The position numbers and the translations under genes were made by a program. Source: SZUA-265 sp965651905 (GTDB taxonomy: Bacteria > Myxococcota_A > Polyangia > Polyangiales > Polyangiaceae). Taken from it: a stretch of DNA of 64,000 nt. The stretch spans positions 1 to 64,000 of the forward strand of contig CBFGUG010000015.1 of NCBI GenBank assembly GCA_965651905.1, read 5' to 3'. Within the stretch, counting starts at the first letter, position 1, and each line of letters begins with the position of its first letter. The notes beneath the pieces were generated by a model that saw only the letters and a list, made by a program, of their open reading frames with translations, was not told the origin of the DNA and ran no database searches. Of this stretch, positions 28,153-37,700 are shown in pieces.

Positions 28153-28345
28153 CTGAACACTGGTCTGACCGTTGTCGCGTGTCGTCGCTCCATGCCTCGC
28201 GTAGCAGCGAAACCGCACGTCAAGCCCAGTGCTGAGGGCGTTCTCGTGAGGGAGCCGTAGCGGAACAGTCGCCTGGCTTTGAGCAGCTTCTGCCGTGTTT
28301 GAGCACGACAGCCGCGTCCGAGCGCACCCGAGCACCAATTCTCTG
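28153..28345 (+). mobile_element. Decayed copy of the structured MITE-like element
   Basis: The first 75 bases resemble the reverse complement of 54036-54110 at roughly three positions in four. They include the end CTGAACACTGGTCT against CTGAGCATTGGTCT. The central loop motif CCGTAGCGGAACAG and the phrase GGCTTTGAGCA are kept near 28255-28286. The right end is weak (ACCAATTCTCTG near 28334-28345), and no target duplication is visible, so the copy is old. It lies between parS sites 2 and 3. Confidence 0.6.
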
Positions 28346-28560
28346 CGCAGGTCGAGGCGATGGCTGAGCTACGCGCGACTGCCATGTTTTGACGACCCGA
28401 GAGTCCCGCTCTCTGCGCGCTGCGGGGATGGCTAAGGGCGCGCTGCGGGGGTAGCTGCAAGGGCGCCCGTCGCTTTCCAGGATTTCCGACGTGGTGCACC
28501 CGATGAATTCGCTCGCGAATGCTGGGTCTAGCTTGGCGTCGAACGGCACGCCGCTCGCGA

Positions 28561-28576
28561 TGTTTCACGTGAAACC
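28561..28576 (+). promoter_or_regulatory. parS site 3 (ParB binding)
   Basis: TGTTTCACGTGAAACC is identical to site 2 and is also preceded by CGCGA and followed by ACTCGC. The two sites are 515 bp apart. Confidence 0.93.
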
Positions 28577-29106
28577 ACTCGCCGCGACGGCGCCAGGCCC
28601 CTGCCAGCGCGTTCGCCCGACCCTGCTTACGGACCACGCTCGCCGCGGGAGTGCAGTGGCCGGGCCCGCCTTTGCGACAGAAGCGTCACTGCTCCGGATT
28701 CAGGCACGATAATCAGCGGGGTCTTCACCCGTGAAAGCACCACAAAGGGACCCGAGTGCGCGTGGATCGCTGGTAACAACCACGAAATTTAGTTCCGCCA
28801 CAGGGTCACGGACGATTTGCCGCCAAAGATTCCTTCTCACACCAGAAAGCATCTGGACCGCCGTCACGCCGGCCCGGGGCCACTCCCGAATTCGACCACT
28901 ACTTTTAGAGACTCGCCAATCTTTCTCATTTCTGTTGTAATTTTCCCATCTTACTAGGTACTACCTGCGTAGCGCTCCAGAGCACTTGCTATCAATAGTA
29001 CTGCGCAGTTTTCTCTCTCGGCGATTTCACTGCGCTCTCTATGCCTTTTCGCGGCCAGAATCCGAACTGGGCACATCTCATGAATACTCAGTAGTATTCC
29101 CAAATC

Positions 29107-29712
29107 TTGGATTTGTCCCGCGCGCCTCGACGCGGTCGTTACGATCGCACCGCTTCAGCTTCCAAGCGTGCTCACCAGCAACGCGAACTGATCCTGACTG
29201 CGTGTGCAGAGTTAATGCGTCGCACGACGCGCGTACCTCAAAATCCAACCGTCAGCGAAATCTGCGCAGCTACGGGACTGGGCCGAAACACTGTGTATGG
29301 TCAGTTCGAAAGCATCGAAGAGGTCGTGACCTCCATTGCAACGAGCTCGGTGGCTGAACTGTCGAACGGAATGATGTCCGTGGACGACGCGTCCCGTCGT
29401 ACGCCGCACGACGGCGTCACCACGTTCGCGCAACGTTGGATCAGCAGCGCGTGTGCTAGTCCAACGCACACACGCATCGCACTACGGTTCGCGCCCGACG
29501 AGATCGCGCGACACCTGGAGGAGACGCTCACGGTCATCATCGAGCGTGGCGTCGCCGCAGGGGCGTTCGCGCCCGCGGCTCGTCAGCGCCTAGCCATGCT
29601 GCGGGCTGCGACCATGGAGGCCGCTCGTATCGCGCTCGACGACTTGGAGTCCGCGCCCCGCGTGGCCGAACAGCTTGCCGCACTACTGCCAGCCGCCTGT
29701 CGGGCTCCCTAG
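29107..29712 (+). CDS. TetR-family transcriptional regulator
   Basis: The protein has about 201 residues from a TTG start at 29107; the exact start is uncertain. The N-terminal helix-turn-helix is typical: QQRELILTACAELM, then VSEICAATGLGRNTVYGQFESIEEVV. The rest is an all-helical ligand/dimer domain without a recognisable ligand type. An inverted repeat, ATACT-CAGT-AGTAT, at about 29084-29097 just upstream is a candidate autoregulatory operator. No divergent target gene is present. A short repeat shared with the 9845-10981 gene follows the stop. Confidence 0.88.
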   Translation: MDLSRAPRRGRYDRTASASKRAHQQRELILTACAELMRRTTRVPQNPTVSEICAATGLGRNTVYGQFESIEEVVTSIATSSVAELSNGMMSVDDASRRTPHDGVTTFAQRWISSACASPTHTRIALRFAPDEIARHLEETLTVIIERGVAAGAFAPAARQRLAMLRAATMEAARIALDDLESAPRVAEQLAALLPAACRAP

Positions 29713-29715
29713 TTC

Positions 29716-29738
29716 TACTGCCAGAAGTTCTGCTGGAG
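29716..29738 (+). repeat. Short repeat shared with 10994-11016
   Basis: TACTGCCAGAAGTTCTGCTGGAG starts 4 bases after the TetR stop and contains the palindrome CAGAAGTTCTG. Its near-copy starts 13 bases after another stop. Confidence 0.4.
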
Positions 29739-30214
29739 CCACGTGCGCAGATCCCGGCTGTTGCCTGCGTTTTGGCTGCATCACGGCGCTCACGTACACA
29801 CGGCGCTCACGTACAGCAGTACGCTCCGCTCCGTTACTCGCCGAAAACCCTGCGCTCGTACCAGTCTGCCAAGGCAGCCTGGTAACCGCTCGCGAGGGGC
29901 CCGTAAAAAACCGGGCTGTGCGCACGGGCATTCTGAAGTCTCGGTACTGCCAGGCTCGTGTACGGAGTCGCGCTCCGAACACCTGTCTCAACCTCTCGTG
30001 TATCGAATCCGAAGCCTCGTGGCAGAGCTGCTGCGACCGAAAGCTTGGATCTTCGCAGCGGTTCTGCAGCAGCCGCGCCCTGTCTATCGGCGACCCCACT
30101 TCACTTCGAACGCTTCGTTCGGGAAACGACGGGATGGTCTCGGGTCGACACGCGGCGCGGGCGGCGGACTTCACTCGCCTCGCCCGTCGTGACCCACGTA
30201 GGTTCTGCGACGGG
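29739..30214. other. Structured non-coding region between tetR and zapA
   Basis: No gene is supported in this stretch. It contains a 17-bp tandem duplication at 29783-29816 (ACGGCGCTCACGTACAC), a strong hairpin at 29859-29884 (TACCAGTCTGCC against GGCAGCCTGGTA, one mismatch) and a hairpin GCCCG-TAAAAAAC-CGGGC near 29904-29921. It is directly downstream of zapA on the minus strand, where many proteobacteria carry 6S RNA. No conserved 6S sequence is certain here. Confidence 0.5.
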
Positions 30215-30559
30215 TTACCGACTAGGGGCTGTCGTCCCCTCGTCGGATACGGGTGCGAGCGGTTCACCGTTCTCGTCAACCGACCCTAAAGCCGTGTCGA
30301 CACGCCGCAACAAACCCTTGAGCATCTGCTGACTGCGGGTGGAGAGAGACTCGCGTCGAGCACGTTCTGCCTCGAGCTCGCCCGCCAACCCGAGTGCGAC
30401 CAACAGCAATGCCTGCGGATGCAACTGCTGACCGACGGCGAGTTGCGACAAACGCTGGTCAACCTCAGCCGCTAGTCGTCGCAACGTCTGCTCATCCAGC
30501 GTGGTCACCAAGCGGTGCTTGTGCCCCGCAACGCTGACCTCGACCGCGTTTTTCGTCAT
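30215..30559 (-). CDS. zapA: Cell division protein ZapA
   Basis: The start at MTKNAVEVSVAGHKH (30559) gives 114 residues; the open frame extends 24 residues upstream without family features. The N-terminal part has the ZapA phrase VEVSVAGHKHRLVTTLDEQTLRRLAAEVDQRL, and the C-terminal half is a long helix for dimerisation. ZapA stabilises FtsZ filaments at midcell. The tail after the helix is short and acidic. It lies upstream of a structured non-coding stretch. Confidence 0.85.
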   Translation of the reverse strand: MTKNAVEVSVAGHKHRLVTTLDEQTLRRLAAEVDQRLSQLAVGQQLHPQALLLVALGLAGELEAERARRESLSTRSQQMLKGLLRRVDTALGSVDENGEPLAPVSDEGTTAPSR

Positions 30560-30677
30560 GCACGTCACGCTACCACCACACACACGCAAACGCAGTACTT
30601 CGCAAACGACCGACTGCCTCGGAGCCACCAAGGCACGATTGCACTCCGCGCGTAATTGGCACTGGCGTCAGCGGGCG

Positions 30678-31253
30678 TCATGGCCCGGACAGCCAAGACG
30701 CGAGGGCCAGGAATGGAATGGCTGACCACATCCCGTCGAGATGTAGACCGATCATCAAGTTGCGCTCACGCAACTCTCCCAAGCCATAGTCACCGCCTCC
30801 GACTACCCCGAAGGCCACGACGTACTCACCGCCGTAGTTGTAGCTGCGAAATCCGACGAAAGCCCGACCCGCGATTCCCCCTCCAGTGTCGGCTGCAAAC
30901 CTCCAGTACCCGGACGGCGTTAGCACCACCGACAGATCCCCAGCGGGTAGTTGTAGCTGAGGACCCAGGCGCAGTCGCACGTCATCAAACGCGACCGTCC
31001 CCACCTCCAGTGATGGCCCGAACCCTAGATCGCGCGCGCTGCTACGCCCGAACATGACGTCCGCGTGACCCGACAGTTCGAAGCACGCCTTGGCGGGATC
31101 AGCACCCAAGAGCGCGCACACCCCTGGGATCCAGCCCGCGTTCACTTGCGGCGCGGCCCACGATACCGACGGCGCCCCCACCAGAAATGCGACCGCCGTC
31201 AGCACAGGCGCAACGCTTCGCACGCTCGGTCGACGGCGAGCGCCGCTCGTCAT
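30678..31253 (-). CDS. Exported protein of unknown function
   Basis: The start at MTSGARRRPS (31253) overlaps the stop of the upstream lipoprotein gene (TGATGA) and gives 191 residues. A signal peptide ends at VSWAAPQ near residue 35. The mature part is beta-rich with glycine turns and resembles a small barrel or jelly-roll protein: FGRSSARDLGFGPSLEVG, then FVGFRSYNYGGEY. I do not recognise a family. Coupling to the upstream lipoprotein suggests a shared envelope role. Confidence 0.7.
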   Translation of the reverse strand: MTSGARRRPSVRSVAPVLTAVAFLVGAPSVSWAAPQVNAGWIPGVCALLGADPAKACFELSGHADVMFGRSSARDLGFGPSLEVGTVAFDDVRLRLGPQLQLPAGDLSVVLTPSGYWRFAADTGGGIAGRAFVGFRSYNYGGEYVVAFGVVGGGDYGLGELRERNLMIGLHLDGMWSAIPFLALASWLSGP

Positions 31254-31993
31254 CAGTCTACGCGGTAGCAAACGGGAAGCGACGCCGCGCAGGCGCGACA
31301 GTCGATTCGCTCGTCTTGTCCGACTGCACACGCTTCGAGTGTGATGCCATCACTCGCCGCGACGCAAACCAAACCGCTACCGTCGCCCGGATCCTGCACG
31401 GCCTCGAGCGGGTAGTCGACGAGGCAGCCGTAACAAATGTCGATCGGAAACGTGAAGTCACTCGACGTCAACTCTTGACCACCCAGCGTTTCGCCGAAGA
31501 CACGAACGCTCGCAATCAAGGTTCGAATCGCGCCGCGATTCTCCTCGAGCTCGTTCGCGTACTCCCGGCCCACCGAAGGTGGGATCATCGTGACTTGTGC
31601 GACGCCGTACCCCGCACCCTCGTTCGCTGATGCGTGGATGAAACCACCGCCGTTGACGCTGAACTCTTCGAGCACCGCGCCCTCGGAGTTGCGCAGCTGG
31701 ACCTCGGTGCCGCGAATTCGAAACCCAGACGTTTCCGTCCGCAGCTCCGTTTTGGCTCCGCGCGTAGCCAGCTGGTTCGCGACCAGGACCACCCCTTCGT
31801 AGCGGGTGCGGAAAGCAACGTCCAACGTCCCTCTGAACAGTTGAAGCTGTCCCGCTTGCGCGCTGTATTCACACGCAGGGGACTGGGGAGCCAACACAGC
31901 TTCGACGTAAAGAGAGGGTGCATCTTCGAGACACGCCGAGAGCGCGGGTAGGGCCGTCAAGATGGCCAGTATGTTCAAGGCAGTTTTGCGCAT
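31253..31993 (-). CDS. Lipoprotein of unknown function
   Basis: The start at MRKTALNILAIL (31993) gives 246 residues with a signal peptide and lipobox LPALSACLED, acylated Cys near residue 21. The mature domain is beta-rich and contains six to eight Cys, including a C-terminal group DICYGCLVDY and DCRACAASLPVC that probably forms disulfides. The family is not recognised. Its stop overlaps the start of the downstream exported-protein gene. Confidence 0.75.
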   Translation of the reverse strand: MRKTALNILAILTALPALSACLEDAPSLYVEAVLAPQSPACEYSAQAGQLQLFRGTLDVAFRTRYEGVVLVANQLATRGAKTELRTETSGFRIRGTEVQLRNSEGAVLEEFSVNGGGFIHASANEGAGYGVAQVTMIPPSVGREYANELEENRGAIRTLIASVRVFGETLGGQELTSSDFTFPIDICYGCLVDYPLEAVQDPGDGSGLVCVAASDGITLEACAVGQDERIDCRACAASLPVCYRVD

Positions 31994-32113
31994 CGATAAC
32001 CTCGCGGGCTGCCCGAACCCAAGCAGCATCGATAGTGTAGCTACACCGAACCACGGGAGCCAAAACTTGAGCCTTTGTTTTCTGACAACGACCGTGTCGT
32101 GCCCGCGCCCACA

Positions 32114-33685
32114 CTATCCCAAAGCGGAGGTTATGCTCTGCAGCTCCGACAACGCCAATTTCTGGAAGATGATTTCGCCTGGCGCTGGACAGAAGACGAA
32201 ACGCACCGATCCACCGCCTCGCTTCTTGTCGTGAGCAAGCAATGCCGCAGCTTCCGCCATGGGCTGTGCCGAAAGATCCGTTGGCAGTCCTACCGCGTCG
32301 AGCAGCTCCACGACCGTACGCGACAGTTCACCCGAACAGTGCCCCAGTTGCTGTCCGATCTTCATCGCCGCTACCAGCCCCAGGCTGACGGCTTCACCAT
32401 GAGTCAGGCCCCCAAAACCCCCGCACGCTTCGATCGCGTGCCCGACCGTGTGCCCGAGATTGAGCGCAGCGCGAAAACCTCCCTCGCGTTCGTCTTCAGA
32501 CACCACACGCGCTTTCACCACGACGCAGCGCCGAACCAACTCGCATACCAAGTCCCAGTCCTGTGCGACGATGCGCTCGGTTTCAGCTTGCAAGAGCTCG
32601 AACATTTCCGCGTCGCCAATCAGCGCTGTCTTGACGATCTCGGCTAGAGCGCTCACGTATCCGCGCCTGCCTTCCGTGCGCAGATGCCCGATGTCGCAGA
32701 GCACACTGCTCGGCTGCCAGAACGCCCCCACGCAATTCTTCGCGCCCGGCAAGTCGACGGCGGTCTTGCCGCCGACGGAGGCGTCAACCATACCTAGCAG
32801 CGTCGTGGGCATGCTCACCCACGACACTCCGCGCATCCAGCTTGCAGCGGCGAACCCAGCAACGTCCGTCACCACCCCACCGCCCAAGCCGACGAAACAA
32901 CTCTTTCGGTCCGCACCGAGCTTCAGGCACTCGAGCCAAATCTCGTGCAGTGTCCGCGGGTTCTTGTGCTCCTCGCCCGCTGGCCAGCGCACCACGGCGT
33001 GTTCGACACCTGCCGCGCTCAATACCTGCTCATAACGTGACTGATACAGCGGTCCTACGTTGTCGTCGGTCATCAGGATCACACGCGACGCGCCCGCGAC
33101 GTTGGTAGCCAGACGAGCGTCCGCAAAATCGACGCCCACCTCGACGGAATACGACGCCTCGCCTGCGGCGACCGACACTGGATCTCTCTGCCACAGCTCT
33201 AGCAGTTCAGAACAAATCGCCTCGACACTTCTGCCATCAACGCTCACGCGGGCGTGTGCTTCAGCGTAACTGGGACCCCTGAGCGTCAGCTGATCTGCGA
33301 GTGCCTCCGCCCCACCCGAGAGTAGCGGTCTGGTGGCGTCGCCCGCAGTGCGCTCCATGATCGTCGCAACGTCCGCTTGCAGGCTGACCACGACACTGCG
33401 CTGTAGTGCCCGCAGACGAACACTTCTACGCAACAACGCGCCGCCACCCAGGGCGACCACACGCACCACGTCGTCGCTCAGAAGCTTGTCGAGTTCGGCA
33501 AACTCGAGCTTTCGGAAACCAGCCTCACCATCTCGCTTGAAAATCTCCGCGATCGTACACCCCGCGCGTTGTTCGATGAGACTGTCCAGGTCCACGAACG
33601 GAACCCCGACTCGCTCAGCCAGGGCGCGGCCCACCGTGCTCTTGCCAGTCGCCATGAAGCCGTTGAGGAATAGGCTGCGTTTCAT
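32114..33685 (-). CDS. aroKB: Bifunctional shikimate kinase / 3-dehydroquinate synthase fusion
   Basis: The 523-residue protein fuses two shikimate-pathway enzymes. Residues 1-165 are AroK: P-loop GFMATGKSTVG, DLDSLIEQRAG, the substrate-binding GEAGFRKLE and LGGGALL, and the lid RPLL. Residues about 185-523 are AroB: GGGVVTDVAGFAAASWMRGV, SVGGKTAVDLPGAKNCVG, LAEIVKTALIGD and LNLGHTVGHAIE with the zinc His ligands. It therefore covers steps 2 and 5 of chorismate synthesis in one chain. All key motifs of both halves appear intact. The symbol is descriptive. Confidence 0.95.
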   Translation of the reverse strand: MKRSLFLNGFMATGKSTVGRALAERVGVPFVDLDSLIEQRAGCTIAEIFKRDGEAGFRKLEFAELDKLLSDDVVRVVALGGGALLRRSVRLRALQRSVVVSLQADVATIMERTAGDATRPLLSGGAEALADQLTLRGPSYAEAHARVSVDGRSVEAICSELLELWQRDPVSVAAGEASYSVEVGVDFADARLATNVAGASRVILMTDDNVGPLYQSRYEQVLSAAGVEHAVVRWPAGEEHKNPRTLHEIWLECLKLGADRKSCFVGLGGGVVTDVAGFAAASWMRGVSWVSMPTTLLGMVDASVGGKTAVDLPGAKNCVGAFWQPSSVLCDIGHLRTEGRRGYVSALAEIVKTALIGDAEMFELLQAETERIVAQDWDLVCELVRRCVVVKARVVSEDEREGGFRAALNLGHTVGHAIEACGGFGGLTHGEAVSLGLVAAMKIGQQLGHCSGELSRTVVELLDAVGLPTDLSAQPMAEAAALLAHDKKRGGGSVRFVFCPAPGEIIFQKLALSELQSITSALG

Positions 33686-33846
33686 TTCCCGGGGGTTTAT
33701 CAGAGCTTCGCGCCACGGACACCGATCTCGGGGTCGACGCGCAGAATGCGTTCAATGGCACGCAGAGGGGCGCTAGGCCCCACAGCCAGCAAGCCCGCGG
33801 GCAACCTTGCCAAGCCGCGCGTCGCCCGCATAATCCCGCGAGATTC

Positions 33847-34632
33847 ATGGACTTCATCAAGTACCACGGGCTTGGAAACGACTTTGTCGTGATCGACGTC
33901 GCCGACCCTGCGGCGCTCTCCGCCGCGCAGGCGCAAAAGATCTGCGACCGTCACTTCGGTGTCGGGGCAGACGGAGTACTGCTCGTCTCGCCCGCGGAAG
34001 GCGCCGCCGCACGCATGACCGTGATCAACGCCGACGGTTCCCAGCCTGAAATGTGCGGTAACGGTTTGCGTTGCGTGGCACTTCACCTGTTGCAACAACA
34101 CGGCGCACGGGAGCAATTCGAAGTGGCCACCGACGCGGGCACACTGCACTGCGGCCTACAACTGCGAGAAGGGCAGCACTGGATCGAAATCTCCTTGGGG
34201 CAGGCGCGCATCCTGGAACCACTGAACGTCGAGCTCGACGCCGCCCAAACCCGATTTGACAGGGTATCGATGGGTAACCCTCACGCCGTGACCTTTGGCT
34301 CGCTACCGAGTACGGCAGCCATCGACCGCTTTGGGCCGCATGTATCGTCGTTGATCGCGGGCGGCGCCAATATAGAGTTCGTCGAACGAGTGGGACCTGC
34401 GGAGTTTCGCGTGATCGTTTGGGAGCGCGGAGTAGGACGTACGCTTGCTTGCGGTACTGGGGCCGGGGCTGTCGCGGTGGCAGCCGTGCAAAGCCAACGC
34501 GCGCCATTCGGCGAGCAAATTCTCGTGCACTTGCCGGGCGGACCGCTGGAGCTCGTCGTGAGTGCCGATCTCGAGGTGCGGCTGCGCGGGCCCGCGACTC
34601 GGGTATTCTCGGGTACGCTGGACGCCAGCTGA
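33847..34632 (+). CDS. dapF: Diaminopimelate epimerase
   Basis: The 261-residue protein has the two catalytic cysteine motifs, EMCGNGLRC near residues 70-78 and LACGTGAGA near 201-209. It also has the N-terminal KYHGLGNDFVVID and the MGNPHAVTF strand between the two half-domains. It interconverts LL- and meso-diaminopimelate for peptidoglycan and lysine synthesis. It is divergent from aroKB with about 160 bp between starts, and the REC/PATAN gene follows 94 bp downstream. Confidence 0.96.
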   Translation: MDFIKYHGLGNDFVVIDVADPAALSAAQAQKICDRHFGVGADGVLLVSPAEGAAARMTVINADGSQPEMCGNGLRCVALHLLQQHGAREQFEVATDAGTLHCGLQLREGQHWIEISLGQARILEPLNVELDAAQTRFDRVSMGNPHAVTFGSLPSTAAIDRFGPHVSSLIAGGANIEFVERVGPAEFRVIVWERGVGRTLACGTGAGAVAVAAVQSQRAPFGEQILVHLPGGPLELVVSADLEVRLRGPATRVFSGTLDAS

Positions 34633-34726
34633 GTTGCCGCCTCGTCGAGGCGTAACGCCACGCCCGCACGGGCACGCGCTCGCCGAAAACTGCGCCAATA
34701 TTTTGCGGCGTGCTACGCCGCGAAAC

Positions 34727-37700
34727 ATGGCCGAGAATGCTCTCCGCACGCCCGAAGGCAGCCCCGTACCGCCAAGACGTCGATTCCTCGACGCGTTGCC
34801 CGAGAGACTGAGCGCGCTCGGCGCGTCGCTGGACGCCCTGCTCGCTGAGCCGACGTCGACGTCGAAACGACAGACCTTATCCAGGCGCTTGGACGCCATG
34901 GCTGACGCCGCCCAGGCGTTGGGCCTGTCACAGCTAGCTCCCGCTTTCATCAGCGCCCAAAGCGCACTCGAGCGGGCGGGCAACGACCCGACCGATCGCG
35001 CCTTCGAAGACGTACGCGAGATCCTGGCGCTCGTACCCAGTCTTTGCCCCGCGGCGCAAGCGATGCCCGAGTCCGCGCGTACCCCCGTGATCGGGGACGG
35101 CGCGTCGCAAGCCGGACAGCCAGCAAACCTCGAACCAGAACCGCCGAGTACGGAAACCCTCGAGCCGACCGTTGCAGCATCCAAGACTGCCCACTCCACC
35201 GCGGAGTCCGCCGAGTATACACTACAGGTACCCGAACCTGGCCGCACTGCCGACGCGCGACAGTCCCAGCCAGTATTGGCGCCGCGACGACCGACCACCG
35301 TGATCGCGCTGGGAGTGCTTGCCCTGCGTGAACAAGTGCGCGCCTGGCAGCGCTCCGCGCCGCAAACACCGTTCGAATTCACGGTAGACCTGGAAGACGC
35401 GCGTGACCTGGCCAGCTGCGAGGAAACACCGCTCTTCATCGTGGATGCCAGGCGACGTGACGCCCAGCGTGCGGTATCGACGTTGAGCCAATTGGGGTTG
35501 TGTTTGGCAGTTGAGGCCACAGCTGAACAAGCCGCAAGCTGGCGTGACACGCGCCGACTCAGCGTCGCCACCACGGCTGAAGAAGCCATCGCACACATCT
35601 CGTCCACCTTGCGCGGCTCGACGCCACTCGACGTCGAGGAACCACCACGGCAACCACCTGAAGTCGCGATGCGGCAACAGCACAACACGCGCCGTCAAAG
35701 TCCCAACACGTCAACACTGCCCAATCGACGCGTGTTAATCGCGGACGCCGATCCAGCTACCGCGTGGTTCTTGTCGGGTGTGCTCAAAGCGGCCCGCGCC
35801 GAGGTACTCGAAGCCAAGGACGGCCTCGAAGCCTGGAGTATCGCGCAACGCTGGTATCCCGACCTGATCGTCGCTGACATGAGCTTGGATGGCCTCGACG
35901 GATTTGGGTTGTGCCGCAACGTCAAGCGCGACGTCGCGCTCGCCGACATCCCCCTGATGTTGCTAGCGCGCAAGCGCGAACAGCTGCATCGCGCACGCGA
36001 GCTCGGCGCTCGGGCGGACGCCTACCTAGTCAAAGAAGCCCACGCCCCGCTGATTCTGAAGCGCTGCACCGAGGTGTTGCAGTCCCGCGCTGACGTCGAG
36101 CAACGGATCCGCAGCGAACGCTCGTTCCGCGGGCGCTTGGACGGCATGACTCCGCACACCGTGCTGCGCCTCACCTGCGAGTTGGTTGGCAGCGCTAGCG
36201 TCACGTTCGAAGACGCTGGCTACGAGTTCGTCGCCAGCGTTGCCGACGGCCGCCTGTTCAACGTCGAGCGACGACTCCCTGGCGGCGGCCGCCAACACGG
36301 CGCTGGAGCGGCGGCCGCCCTGCTCGGCATGCGAGCGGGCTCGTTCCGCATCGAGCGAGGGTGCGAGTCGCCTCAAGCGGAATTCAGCGGTAGCCTTTCA
36401 CACGCACTAGCGCCCACCCTCGAACGCACGCGGCGAGCCATGCGCGTCCTGCAAGGCGACGCCCTCAACACCATCGCACGCCTGGAGATCCACCGCAGCA
36501 ACGCCACTCCGTACATCGAGTCGTCGCCTGCAGTGGTGAAAAAGATCGTCGCCAAGCTGCAAGCGGGAGTCGCGCCAGCAGCCTTACTCAGAAGCATCAG
36601 CCCGGGGCTACTCGAGTCGGTGCTGACGGACCTGGCGTTGCGTGGAGGCATCGAGCGTGCGATCTCGCGTAATGGGAGCGATTTGTTGGAAGATCACGAC
36701 GTGTTCGCGCAACCGTTCGATCTCGATCTTCGCACGCCAACGGGGGGGTTCGAGATGGTTGCCGCACCTGGAGCGCCATTGGTCGACCGCCACTCGAGCT
36801 ACGAAGACGCACTCGAAGCTGCCGCGTTCGCGCGAGACAATGCCGCCGCGCTCGACGAGAACCTGCCCGCTGACGCAGCCCCCCACGACGTAAACGTTCG
36901 CCCTAACCCCGGCCAGAGCGACGTATTCGTCGCACCCCTCGCCGAACAACCCGACGAAGTCGACCCAGACGCACATCGGACCAGTCACTCGCCAGAAGCG
37001 CAAGCTGCCGGCTCCGCCAACTTCGACGAGCGCGAGATCGTGCCGATGGCGGCTCGAGGCACTCCCGCTAGCGCGCACGCTCCCCACACGACCGAGGCCC
37101 TCGAACACGCAGCAGATCTCGGGCCCTCCGCAGCAGCTCTCAAGTTCACATTGAACACGGAGCACGCACCCGAGGCAGAACTCACTCCTCATGAAGCCAG
37201 CCCAGCGAGCGCGGATGGTCCACCAACATCAGGCGACTTGGATCTGGGGCTCGCCGTCTTCTCCGCGACCAGTGCCACGCCCTCTACCCTGCCACCTCAT
37301 GCGAAACCCCAAGCAGGGAAGACGACGAAGGAAATATGCGACACGCCGCGCGACCCTGCACCGCAACCCGCCGCGACGTCGGATTCCACCAATCTGGAGT
37401 CAAGGGCACCTGCCTCCACGAATTCAGAGCCCACCCCCGCGCCCAACACTGACGTCGCGAGCTCAAACGAACTCGCCGCAACCGTCGACTCCGAAGCCCC
37501 ACGCGCAAGGCGTGCGACCGACGAGCTGCTGTTATCGGACAGCCTCACCGAGTCACAGCGCCTGCCCGCGATCGATCTGGAAGCCGACGACGACCCTTTG
37601 TTCGACTCGCTCGTGGCTGGTCGCGGATTCGCGGACAGCTCGTCTGTAAACCTTTCTCCTGTGCTTCCTCGTGGCAGGAAACGCAACTCGAGCCAAGCTG

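Larger units (their letters stand above)
26793..29106. other. Gene-free region with parS sites, probable chromosome-segregation locus
   Basis: This 2.3-kb stretch lies between bioF and the TetR gene. The open frames in it are Arg/Ser-rich and have no recognisable domains, so they look like GC-rich chance frames. Three near-consensus parS sites lie at 27174-27189, 28046-28061 and 28561-28576, and a decayed structured element lies between the last two. The last 200 bp before the TetR gene are AT-rich relative to the rest. ParA/ParB genes are not in the window. Confidence 0.75.

Noticed and set aside
28050..28637. Minus-strand frame containing a repeated EWFHVKHRE phrase
   Set aside because: The phrase is only the translation of the parS palindrome and its flanks, so it is not evidence for a protein family.
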